From positions 1 through 64,000 of the forward strand of contig JACUTT010000007.1 of assembly GCA_014859655.1 (NCBI GenBank): 64,000 nt of DNA. The letters are read 5' to 3'. The number at the start of each line of letters is the position of its first letter. Positions within the stretch are counted from its first letter, which is position 1. The stretch comes from Campylobacterales bacterium. GTDB taxonomy: Bacteria; Campylobacterota; Campylobacteria; Campylobacterales; Sulfurimonadaceae. The translations under genes and the position numbers were made by a program. The notes beneath the pieces are model-generated. The model was not told the DNA's origin. It saw only the letters and a program-made list of their open reading frames with translations, and ran no database searches. Below are positions 18,742-27,422 of this stretch, piece by piece.

Positions 18742-19323
18742 TTAGGCGTCGGTCTTTTGCATAAAGACCGTAAAGTCGTGCTCCACGTACCCTTTGATGA
18801 TCTTTACCTTAGCACCCAGTTCGTCAAAAAGCCCCTGCAGTTCGTCGGGATAGAAGTGATTATAGACCAAAGAGTCGTCCTTTCCCATCAGCAGGTTAAA
18901 GACGAAGCCTTTTGTGCAGGCACTATAGCAGTTTCGGATAAAGAGATAGGTCTCAAAACGGCTTAAAATATTCATGGCGCCGCTACAGATATAGTACTCC
19001 GCCGCAGGCAGAGCGTCGCGGCAGATATCGCACTCTATGATCTCGCAGCCTGTCTTTGTGCGGGCGATTTTTGCCATGCTGGGGCTAATATCGAGCCCCG
19101 AGTAAGAGGAGAAGGGAACCTCTTTTGCCTTTAAGTAGACATGCAGGTCGCCAAAACCGCAGCCCGCGTCCACTACAGAGAACTCCTCGTCTGAAATACA
19201 CGAGAGGAGTATCTCAAATCGTTTCTCCTGCGACTGCACAGAGTTCCAGTGCGCACCTTTGGCGGTGTCTCCATATTTTTCAATGGAAGCGGTGTAAAAT
19301 TTTTCATTGTCTATTCGGCTCAT
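18742..19323 (-). CDS. Class I SAM-dependent methyltransferase
   Basis: EFSVVDAGCGFGDLHVYLKAKEVPFSSYSGLDISPSMAKIAR. Confidence 0.85.
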   Translation of the reverse strand: MSRIDNEKFYTASIEKYGDTAKGAHWNSVQSQEKRFEILLSCISDEEFSVVDAGCGFGDLHVYLKAKEVPFSSYSGLDISPSMAKIARTKTGCEIIECDICRDALPAAEYYICSGAMNILSRFETYLFIRNCYSACTKGFVFNLLMGKDDSLVYNHFYPDELQGLFDELGAKVKIIKGYVEHDFTVFMQKTDA

Positions 19324-19474
19324 GCTGCAATTATACCAAATACCAGGTTAGCGGGATTTGGTATTGTACGCCAGTTTCATCATCAGCTTTTTATGTTTAC
19401 GATAAATTGCACCAGACACAGTCAAGCGTATTTGTTTATATGATAAAATACCGCACACTTCAATCGGGGAAACG

Positions 19475-20347
19475 ATGATCAACCTTAGCACGCCGCAAAA
19501 AGATGTTGTCCTCTCATTTTTCCAAAACGACATCAGACTGGTCAAAAAATACTTTATGATGATCTCTTTTGACTCCGATGAGAACTTCAAATACTCTGTT
19601 TTCAAAGAGTTTATCTTTTCGGCCGCAGGGATGATGAAAGATATCAACCATGCCATCTACAATGCCGAACTGCTAAGCTCTTTCAAGGTGATACAGGCGC
19701 TTGAGCGCTCCTTTGCCGAGTTCAAATCAAAAAGCAAACATACGCTTCAGGTCTACAACAAAGAGTTTTTGCACGCCCAGGAAAAGTATCTTCTGCAGCT
19801 GCGCAAATACGAGGCGCTCAAAGCCGAATTGCAGATGCTGATCACCAGCGAGCAGACCCTTCATACCCAGCTCAAGCTCGAAGACGCGAAGATACAGGAG
19901 CTCAAGAGCAAGGGACAGCTAAAAGAGCTGCCCAAAGAGCAGGTAGACAGGATCAAGATGCTTCGCCGCGAGTATGTCGACACCGTCCACTTCCTGGGGC
20001 AGCGCCGCAACGAGCTTGACGCGGTGCAGAGCCTACTGGCAAGTTTTGAGAACGAGCACAAGGCCATTTTCATGGACTTTTTCAAAACGGTCAAGGAGAA
20101 GCTCGAGTATCAGCGCAGCCACTCTTTGAGCTATTTCGGGTTTGAGTTCAATGAAAAACTTTTTGTTGACTCGGAAAAATCGGAGATGGTCAAAAAGTTC
20201 AAAAAAGATGCGCATATTATCGGTGATCTCAACCTCTGCAAATATGTCGAGTATTACCTCAAAAATGTCAATCCCGATGCGCTGGCGGACAAAAAGAAGA
20301 AAGACAATCTTTTGGCGGCCAAACACCACTGCGCCAATCTCTTCTAG
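19475..20347 (+). CDS. Hypothetical coiled-coil protein
   Basis: Long charged helical region (KEFLHAQEKYLLQLRKYEALKAELQML...); no family recognised. Confidence 0.75.
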   Translation: MINLSTPQKDVVLSFFQNDIRLVKKYFMMISFDSDENFKYSVFKEFIFSAAGMMKDINHAIYNAELLSSFKVIQALERSFAEFKSKSKHTLQVYNKEFLHAQEKYLLQLRKYEALKAELQMLITSEQTLHTQLKLEDAKIQELKSKGQLKELPKEQVDRIKMLRREYVDTVHFLGQRRNELDAVQSLLASFENEHKAIFMDFFKTVKEKLEYQRSHSLSYFGFEFNEKLFVDSEKSEMVKKFKKDAHIIGDLNLCKYVEYYLKNVNPDALADKKKKDNLLAAKHHCANLF

Positions 20348-20373
20348 CAGATGCTTCACAAAAAGAGTCTCTT

Positions 20374-21255
20374 GTGATCCGCGCCCTCTCGCCCATCCAG
20401 CTTGGCGGCACCCTTTATATCCCTGCCACCCATAAAGATCTTCAGGCCATCTGCAGCGGTCAAAAGTACCCCCAGCTGCGCTCATGTATCATCGATACTG
20501 AAGACGCGATAGACGAGGAGGAAATCGATGACGCGATGGAAAATATCACGCAGATGCTCCTGTGCTATAAACCCGGCTCTCTTTGCGTCTTCCTCCGTCC
20601 CCGAAATCCTGAGGTTTTAATAGAACTTTTGAAAATTGAAAACATCGACAGGATTGACGGTTTTTCGCTTCCCAAGTTCTCCACTGAAGTGATGCACGCC
20701 TATGAGAAGATCCTGCGCCCTTACCCTTTTTATGTCATGCCCGTCCTTGAGAGCCGTGACCTTTTCAGCACGGCAAAGCTCGAGGCCATCCGCAGCTTTC
20801 TGCTTTCAAGCACGCTCAAAACGCTCTGTCTTCGTCTGGGCGGAGAAGATATGATGCAGTTTTTGAGCCTGAAGCGAAGTTGCGAAGAGAGCATCTACAC
20901 CCTGGTTGCTCCCGCAAAGATCATTGCCGAGGTCATCACCCTCTTCAAGCCCTTCGGATTTACCATAACCGCGCCCGTCTTCAACTGCATCGGTCACACC
21001 GAAGCGTTCGCGAAGGCTGTTGGCGAGGATCTCCGCCAGGGACTCATCGGCAAAACCATCATCCACCCCGAACAGATAGAACCGGTCAATGAGGCCCATC
21101 GCGTCACTGCTTCGGAGTATGCAATGGCCCTGAAGATGCTCGATGCGAAAACAAAGGCGATCACTCTTCAGGAGGGACAGATGGGAGAGAAGTTTGCCCA
21201 TACCGCCTGGGCCCGGATCATTCTTGAGCGCTACAGATATTTTGGGCTAAAGTGA
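20374..21255 (+). CDS. HpcH/HpaI aldolase / CitE-like C-C bond lyase
   Basis: SCIIDTEDAIDEEEIDDA, CVFLRPRNPEVL, LCLRLGGEDMMQFL and KTIIHPEQIEPVNEAH match CitE-like landmarks; GTG start. Confidence 0.8.
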   Translation: MIRALSPIQLGGTLYIPATHKDLQAICSGQKYPQLRSCIIDTEDAIDEEEIDDAMENITQMLLCYKPGSLCVFLRPRNPEVLIELLKIENIDRIDGFSLPKFSTEVMHAYEKILRPYPFYVMPVLESRDLFSTAKLEAIRSFLLSSTLKTLCLRLGGEDMMQFLSLKRSCEESIYTLVAPAKIIAEVITLFKPFGFTITAPVFNCIGHTEAFAKAVGEDLRQGLIGKTIIHPEQIEPVNEAHRVTASEYAMALKMLDAKTKAITLQEGQMGEKFAHTAWARIILERYRYFGLK

Positions 21256-21335
21256 GGGTGCCGGCATCTTCTTGTTTTGTGACATTGTTTTGTTATAATA
21301 GACGAACGCCAATAACTGTTCAGAGGATCTGCTTA

Positions 21336-21902
21336 ATGTCTCAGTCACTGCTCTTACAGATCGCTAGAGACTCCATCGTCGAAGTCCTCGAAGCGCAGCA
21401 CCGCATCGATAAGGATTCGCTTTTTGAACAGTACCCCCTCCTTAAAGAACCCCTTTGCGCCTTTGTGTCGGTCTATCTTGACAATGAGCTTCGCGGTTCA
21501 ATGGGAACCATCACCCCCTCCCGTTCACTTCTAGAAGAGATCATCCACAACGCCAAAGCGGCTGCCTTTGAAGACAGACGCTTTTCGCCGCTGAAGACAT
21601 CCGAGTACCTTCACTGCAGCATCGAACTCTCCCTTCTAGTCGAACCCAAAGAAATCAGCTATAGAAACATCGACGATCTTCGCCGACAGATTGTTCAGGG
21701 AGAGGAGGGGCTCTTCCTTGCCGAGGCCGCGCAGAGCCCCGGTTTTTTGCCACAAGTGTGGTCCGAGTCGAGCAGTTTTGAGGAGTTTCTGGGAACTGTG
21801 CTTGGGGAGGCCGGGCCGGCTGCTATAGCAGCGATTAAAAACCGTCCGCAGCTTTTCAGCTTCCGCATCGAAAAAGAGCGGGACACGCCGATTCTTCCTT
21901 AG
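21336..21902 (+). CDS. AMMECR1 family protein (AmmeMemoRadiSam system protein A)
   Basis: CAFVSVYLDNELRGSMGTITPSRSLLEEIIHNAKAAAFEDRRFSPL; ATG at 21336 within a longer ORF. Confidence 0.88.
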   Translation: MSQSLLLQIARDSIVEVLEAQHRIDKDSLFEQYPLLKEPLCAFVSVYLDNELRGSMGTITPSRSLLEEIIHNAKAAAFEDRRFSPLKTSEYLHCSIELSLLVEPKEISYRNIDDLRRQIVQGEEGLFLAEAAQSPGFLPQVWSESSSFEEFLGTVLGEAGPAAIAAIKNRPQLFSFRIEKERDTPILP

Positions 21903-21964
21903 TGTTATACCCCCGTACTTTTCACCCCTTTTTAACATGTTTATTTTTCATATTTTTCTACTCT

Positions 21965-22216
21965 ATGCTGCAATCACGCCATAAGAAAAATCAGCGCACT
22001 CCTTCTCCTCACTATCCAAGATACAGTACGCCAACATTATCTCTGCCCGTCTTCAGACGCGAGATCAGAACCAGGTTTCTAAGCCCCACGGAGTGTCATC
22101 TGGGCCAGTGGTACGAGGGTCAGACCAAAGAGAAGTTTGCGCGCACCCGTACCTACGCAAAGCGGATAGTGCCTGCCAGATCGGATGAGGCTGCCGTTAA
22201 GAAGCTTTACAGATAA
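21965..22216 (+). pseudogene. Decayed CZB (chemoreceptor zinc-binding) domain coding region with frameshifts
   Basis: Frame of 21985: EKSAHSFSSLSKIQYANIISARLQTRDQNQVSKPH; then frame of 22091: ECHLGQWYEGQTKEKFARTRTYAKRIVPARSDEAAVKKLYR. Joined, these resemble F.SL.KI.H ... H.CRLGKWYEG.GKE.F ... PH..VH. Confidence 0.55.
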
Positions 22217-23054
22217 TGTCGCCTACCTCTTTTCCCAAAGAGCGCGCGACCACACTGCATTTCACCTTCAGTAAAAAAAAGAGGTTTTCACGCCCTGCAT
22301 CACTCAGGCACTCATAGTTTCCCATCCCTTTGGTAATGATTACATCTGCTGTGTCAAAAAGTTTTTGTGCGCCTTCATTTGCGCGCTCATAGACAAAACC
22401 TGGGGTATTGACACCGCTGTTGATCAGATGACTTAGGCCTTCAAATCCTGCCTCTTTGGCCTCCTTGTAGGTGACGTCGTTGATGATGGCATTGCCGCGC
22501 GTCATATAGTAAACCGTTAGTGAGGGATAAAGAGAGCGTATGGTCTTGATATAGATCTTGTCGAAGATATGCTCGCCGGCATTGTCTGCAATGTAAAGCA
22601 GGTTCGAGGCCATAGAGAGCCTTTGGCGGAGTTTATTAAAATCATCCACTGCAAAGGGCATCCGAAAGATCTTTTCAAGTTCTTCGCTCAGATCAAAGGT
22701 ATATTCTGCCGCAAGATCGATCACATTTCCCGCAACAGCGATCTTTGTGGCGGTCAAAAGCGGCTCAGACGAGGCCGCAATCTCCTCTTCCAAATAGGGG
22801 ACAAACTCTTTTGCCTTGAGAGTAGAGAGACGTTTCACCTCATCGTAGAGGTCCACTTTACCCGCAATCAGCGCCATCTTCTCATACACAGCCGAAGCGA
22901 CTTCGGGCGGGCTCTGCTCGTAAGAGAAGCCGGGCGCCATTGCCTCGACAGCAGAAACTATCTCGCGAGTAAGCCTCTCGTCCGCTTTGATCGCCTCAGC
23001 GACGCGCCGGCTTTGGTTGATGATGCACTCTACGCAGGCGGGATCGATCTTCAT
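22197..23054 (-). CDS. DUF89/ARMT1-like damage-control phosphatase family protein
   Basis: MKIDPACVECIINQSRRVAE (CxxC), LLYIADNAGEHIFDKIYIKTI, DVIITKGMGNYECLSD. Confidence 0.88.
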   Translation of the reverse strand: MKIDPACVECIINQSRRVAEAIKADERLTREIVSAVEAMAPGFSYEQSPPEVASAVYEKMALIAGKVDLYDEVKRLSTLKAKEFVPYLEEEIAASSEPLLTATKIAVAGNVIDLAAEYTFDLSEELEKIFRMPFAVDDFNKLRQRLSMASNLLYIADNAGEHIFDKIYIKTIRSLYPSLTVYYMTRGNAIINDVTYKEAKEAGFEGLSHLINSGVNTPGFVYERANEGAQKLFDTADVIITKGMGNYECLSDAGRENLFFLLKVKCSVVARSLGKEVGDIICKAS

Positions 23055-23112
23055 TTAAAAAACTCCATGGATAGGGGAAAAAGAGAGGAGATAGCGGACT
23101 ATCTCTTTGCGT

Positions 23113-23604
23113 TTAGCGTGAGGTCGAGGCATTGTCGGCGTACTCTTCGACTACCTTGCCCCACATCAATTTGTATTTTCGCTTCAGAAACTCGACCTCG
23201 TCTTGGGAGATGTTGAGCTGTTTGGTTAGGGTGTCGACTGTCTTTCTGTCCTCTTCGTAGAGCTCCTGCAAGGAGGCCAGGGCTTCTTTGAGAAAAAGAT
23301 TTTCACTCTTGATGGACTCTATCGTCTCATCTTTGGCAGAGAGGACTTTTTCGTGCAGGTTGATGATGGTTCCGATCGTTTTTTCGATGAACTGAGGGGC
23401 TACGGTTATGCCTGATTTGCCGGTGGAAAACTCGCTAACCTCGCTTGGGATAATGGCTTTCATCCCGCGCGAAGGGTCGATGTAGATCTTCCCGTTTTCT
23501 TCTTTGCATTCGAGTTTCCCGCGTTCCATCAGATCGTCAATGGCATCGGGACTAAGACCTGTCAAATCCGAGTACTCTTGAATTGTAATCCAGTTTCCTA
23601 GCAC
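23113..23604 (-). CDS. DUF3972-like HTH plus coiled-coil protein
   Basis: GTG at 23604 preceded by GAGGAGGGCAGT; N-terminal excisionase/MerR-like HTH (WITIQEYSDLTGLSPDAIDDLMERGKL), then coiled coil FIEKTIGTIINLHEKVLSAKDETIESIKSEN. Confidence 0.65.
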   Translation of the reverse strand: MLGNWITIQEYSDLTGLSPDAIDDLMERGKLECKEENGKIYIDPSRGMKAIIPSEVSEFSTGKSGITVAPQFIEKTIGTIINLHEKVLSAKDETIESIKSENLFLKEALASLQELYEEDRKTVDTLTKQLNISQDEVEFLKRKYKLMWGKVVEEYADNASTSR

Positions 23605-23740
23605 ACTGCCCTCCTCATAGTTGATTAAACCTCTCTCATACGCTCGTTTTGAAAGAAGTCTGTTTTGCTTCTTTGAAGCAAACTTTAGTCGCCATAGCCG
23701 CACTTGCGCAGCTAAACGAACCGGTCCGTTTAATGTTCTA

Positions 23741-24235
23741 CTACAAGATCGTCTCTATCTCTAAAGAGTCCATCTCCACTTTTTTGGCCTTCGCAATGCG
23801 GTCTTCCAAAAGTTTTATGCGAAGATCCTCGTCATTCAGCGCCAGGATCTGCATGGCAAGATAGGCCGAGTTGATCGCACCCGCCTTGCCTATCGCCACG
23901 GTCGCTACGGGCATGCCCGCAGGCATCTGAACCGTTGAAAGAAGCGCGTCAATACCGCTTAACGCCGAAGCGCTCATCGGTACACCTATAATGGGCTTGA
24001 CCGTTTGAGACGCCAAAACACCCGCAAGGTGAGCCGCCATACCCGCAGCGGCGATAAAGACCTGTGCACCCTTTGTTTCTGCTTCTTTGATGTACTTCTT
24101 TGTACGGTCTGGACTTCTGTGCGCAGAAGAGATGATCAACTCATAATGAATACCGAAGGCCTCGAACGTATCCGAACATGACTTCATCACATCATAATCA
24201 CTCTTACTTCCCATAATTATAGAAACAAATTTCAT
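23741..24235 (-). CDS. purE: N5-carboxyaminoimidazole ribonucleotide mutase
   Basis: VSIIMGSKSDYDVMKSC; SAHRSPDRTKKYI; AAGMAAHLAGVLASQTVKPIIGVPM. Confidence 0.95.
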   Translation of the reverse strand: MKFVSIIMGSKSDYDVMKSCSDTFEAFGIHYELIISSAHRSPDRTKKYIKEAETKGAQVFIAAAGMAAHLAGVLASQTVKPIIGVPMSASALSGIDALLSTVQMPAGMPVATVAIGKAGAINSAYLAMQILALNDEDLRIKLLEDRIAKAKKVEMDSLEIETIL

Positions 24236-24325
24236 TCCAAGCCTTTATTTTGTAGATAGACCCCCTCAAAGGCGGTCTAAAATTTTTGTTATTATATCTT
24301 AAATTTTCTGCCCGCAAAGAGGGCG

Positions 24326-25618
24326 CTATATCTTCGGCGCCTGATTAATCTCGTCCGTCGCTTCGATCCTGAAGAAGGTATAAGGAGGCAACTTAACCGG
24401 TAGTTTGATCGGATTGACATTTCCGCTGTGCACCTCTTCCCATATCTTTTTGTTTTCGGCTTCGAGGACCTTAAAGATGAGATAGGATTTTCCACCCTCT
24501 TTGACGATAGAGCCGTATTCATTCTCCATCTCTTCTATAACCCGGTCCGAAGGGGCCATGATCTCAAGACGTTCTCCTGGACGGGTCGTGTATTTGCACA
24601 AATAGTAGTCGCCGCTCTGTGTCGCCATACCCGTGACCTGATGCGTCCCCATCTGCATCGTAAAGTCAAGACTCTGCCCGTCATGCTTTTCAAAAGGACG
24701 GTTGATCAAGTAGGCATCGGTAAAGCCGCGGTTTTGCATGCTTTCAAGCTCCTCCTGATAACGTTCAGAAGCAAAGGTGTTGCTATAATAGTCATCTATC
24801 GCCATGCGGTAGGCTTTGGCTGTTGTCGCCGCGTAGTAGGAGGTCTTTGTGCGCCCCTCAATCTTCACGGAGTCTACACAGCCGCTATCAAGGATCTCTT
24901 TCATATGCGAGGCAAGGTTCAGGTCTTTTGAGTTCATGATGTAGGTGCCGATGCCCGGGTCTTCCTCGAGCCTGAAAAGCGTTCCCGTCTCGGGATTTGC
25001 CGCGTAGAGCTCATAAGGAAAACGGCAGTCGTTGGCGCATGAACCGCGGTTGGGAACACGTCCGCTTTGAAGGGTCGAGATAAGACAGCGCCCGCTATAG
25101 GCGAAACACATTGACCCGTGGACAAAGACCTCCAGCTCAAGCGTCGGCAGCTCTTTTTTAATCTCCTGAAGATCTTTCAGCGATATCTCGCGTGCCGCAA
25201 TGATGCGCTTTGCGCCCATATCGTGGTAGATCTGCGCATCCAGAACGTTCATGACATTGGCCTGGGTTGAGAGGTGAAGGTCGATGTGCGGTGCGATCTC
25301 GTGGGCGAGTTTGAGCACGCCCGGCGTCGCAACGATGATCGCATCGGGACCAAGATCAGCAATGGCCTCTATATGTTTCTTAAGAAGGTTTATCTGGGAG
25401 TTAAAAGGGAAACCGTTGATCGTCGTGTAGACTTTTTTCCCGTGCTCATGGGCATAATCGATCCCCTCTTTGAAGCTCTCCATCGTAAACTCCTTGCCGG
25501 AGCGGATACGCAAAGAGAAGTGGCTGACGCCGCCGTATACCGCGTCGGCTCCAAAATCAAGGGCAATTTTTAGTTTTTCAAGGTTTCCCGCAGGGGAGAG
25601 AAGTTCGACTCTGTTCAT
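24326..25618 (-). CDS. Peptidase U32 family protein
   Basis: ELLSPAGNLEKLKIALDFGADAVYGG; FVHGSMCFAYSGRCLIS; SVKIEGRTKTSYYAATTAKAYR. Confidence 0.92.
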   Translation of the reverse strand: MNRVELLSPAGNLEKLKIALDFGADAVYGGVSHFSLRIRSGKEFTMESFKEGIDYAHEHGKKVYTTINGFPFNSQINLLKKHIEAIADLGPDAIIVATPGVLKLAHEIAPHIDLHLSTQANVMNVLDAQIYHDMGAKRIIAAREISLKDLQEIKKELPTLELEVFVHGSMCFAYSGRCLISTLQSGRVPNRGSCANDCRFPYELYAANPETGTLFRLEEDPGIGTYIMNSKDLNLASHMKEILDSGCVDSVKIEGRTKTSYYAATTAKAYRMAIDDYYSNTFASERYQEELESMQNRGFTDAYLINRPFEKHDGQSLDFTMQMGTHQVTGMATQSGDYYLCKYTTRPGERLEIMAPSDRVIEEMENEYGSIVKEGGKSYLIFKVLEAENKKIWEEVHSGNVNPIKLPVKLPPYTFFRIEATDEINQAPKI

Positions 25619-25684
25619 TAAATATTCTTCTATTTTTTAGCGAATTTTAGCGAATTTCTCTGCCAAGAAGGTTAAAAAGTTCAA

Positions 25685-26377
25685 CTACTTCGAAAAGGAG
25701 GCCAGCAGGGTTTCAATGTCGTCTGAGCTTACAACATCCGCTGTTCCGGTGTCTCCTGGAAGATGGTGCGCGGAGGCAACGCGTTTGCTGTCGTCGATCT
25801 TTCCTGCAAAGAGTTCATTCATATATCCCGAGAGTGCACGCATCACATTGATGACGCGCTCGATCTTTTGTCGGTGAATATCCTGATACTGCATGATGTC
25901 CATCACATTCATGATCGCATCGCCATGCTCCTGTAGGCTGGTTACGTGCTCTTCCACTATAGTCCGTGCAAGTTCATTCTTCTCCAGTTGCGCCTTGAAG
26001 GCTTTGACATCGGGGAACTTTGAACTGAGATTTTTGAAAAGTTCGATATTGCTCTGGAAGGTTTCGACAACATCCACCATCGTTCCCTCCGCTTCCATCA
26101 GCTCATTGCCAATCTTCTCGATGTGGTCAAAGATCTCGCTCGCCTTCTCTTCGCTCTCTTTGGTGACGTCGTCGAGCTGATGGACCATTCTGTTATCATC
26201 CGTCGGCGGAGGCGGCGGCCATTTCTGGGTTGCAGAGATTTTATACTCCTCTTCGCGGTGCTCTTTTGGCTCCTCATTTGGTGCGTCGCTCTTTTCTGCG
26301 GATGGCACAGGATCCTCTTGCGCCTCATCCAAATCTATATCTTCATTCATTAACGCATCAAGTTCTTCTTGTGTCAT
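25685..26377 (-). CDS. cheZ: CheZ-like CheY phosphatase (Campylobacterota remote CheZ type)
   Basis: IMQYQDIHRQKIERVINVM retains the DxxxQ arrangement of CheZ; C-terminus DDIETLLASFSK resembles the CheZ CheY-binding tail. Confidence 0.75.
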   Translation of the reverse strand: MTQEELDALMNEDIDLDEAQEDPVPSAEKSDAPNEEPKEHREEEYKISATQKWPPPPPTDDNRMVHQLDDVTKESEEKASEIFDHIEKIGNELMEAEGTMVDVVETFQSNIELFKNLSSKFPDVKAFKAQLEKNELARTIVEEHVTSLQEHGDAIMNVMDIMQYQDIHRQKIERVINVMRALSGYMNELFAGKIDDSKRVASAHHLPGDTGTADVVSSDDIETLLASFSK

Positions 26378-26468
26378 CGAAGTTTCTCCAATTAAATCAA
26401 TCGCTTTAGCTGATTATAGACAAGTTAATATATAATTAGTTTTAAATCTCAACAATAGTGAAGAAACC

Positions 26469-27272
26469 ATGTCTGATTCCGCTTCCCAACGCCTCAAAGT
26501 CGATCTTCACAACCACACTGTTTTGTGCAATCATGCCGAAGGCGATCTTAGCTTGTATATCGAAAAGGCTATCGCTTCGGGTATAGACATCTACGGTGTT
26601 TCCGACCACGCGCCGATGACATTTGATCCCGGCTACAGAATGCGCTTTAACGAGATGGATGCGTATGAGAGCATGGTCAAGGAGATGCAGGAGAAGTACA
26701 AGGGGAAGATTGAGATCCTTCTCGCCTATGAGGTGGACTATCTTCCGGGACACATGGACAAGCGCGTGCTCGAAGCCGATGTCGACTACCTTATTGGCTC
26801 GGCGCACTTTATCGACAAATGGGGATTTGACAATCCCGAATTTATCGGGCGCTATGCGCATGAAGATATCGACCAGATCTGGCAGGAGTATTTTGACCTT
26901 ATCAGAGATATGGTCCGCACCGGCTATTTTGATATTGTCGGCCACCTCGACCTTATCAAAGTCTTTAGATTCGTCCCTAAAAAAGAGATACGCGAGATCG
27001 CTGAAGAGGCCCTGCTTGAGATCAAAAAAGCCGACATGGTCATGGAGCTCAATGTCGCCGGCTTCCGCAAGCCCTGCGCAGAGCCCTACCCTTCAAAAGC
27101 GCTTCTTCAGCGTGCTTTTGAACTGGGCATTCCCATCACCTTCGCCTCGGATGCACACAAACCTGAACAGGTCGGTCTCTACCGCAATGAGATCGAGGAG
27201 TTTGCCAGATCGGCCGGCTATACCCAGTGTGCCTACTTTAAGAATCGCAAACGTTATATGGTCGATTTTTAA
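26469..27272 (+). CDS. PHP-domain histidinol-phosphatase-like protein
   Basis: KVDLHNHTVLCNHAEG; YGVSDHAPM; DIVGHLDLIKVF; ITFASDAHKPEQVG. Confidence 0.88.
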   Translation: MSDSASQRLKVDLHNHTVLCNHAEGDLSLYIEKAIASGIDIYGVSDHAPMTFDPGYRMRFNEMDAYESMVKEMQEKYKGKIEILLAYEVDYLPGHMDKRVLEADVDYLIGSAHFIDKWGFDNPEFIGRYAHEDIDQIWQEYFDLIRDMVRTGYFDIVGHLDLIKVFRFVPKKEIREIAEEALLEIKKADMVMELNVAGFRKPCAEPYPSKALLQRAFELGIPITFASDAHKPEQVGLYRNEIEEFARSAGYTQCAYFKNRKRYMVDF

Positions 27273-27290
27273 TCACCTTCGACGGTGATT
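27271..27290. terminator. Hairpin after the PHP gene
   Basis: AATCACC-ttcgac-GGTGATT followed by TCTCCCTTTT. Confidence 0.6.
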
Positions 27291-27328
27291 TCTCCCTTTT
27301 ATGCCCTTTCGTAGGGAAAAAATCTTCA

Positions 27329-27355
27329 GAAAATGATTAATTTTTAATCATTTTC
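27329..27355. promoter_or_regulatory. 12-bp perfect inverted repeat upstream of glnA
   Basis: GAAAATGATTAA-ttt-TTAATCATTTTC. Confidence 0.6.
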
Positions 27356-27422
27356 ACTCTTTTAATTTTAACTTCTTCTGTTATACTTTCAGCAATAATA
27401 AAAATTTCTAGGAGAAATACCC

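Noticed and set aside
16941-19323. asnB plus methyltransferase as a biosynthetic cluster
   Set aside because: Two genes only, with ordinary neighbours; insufficient evidence beyond adjacency.
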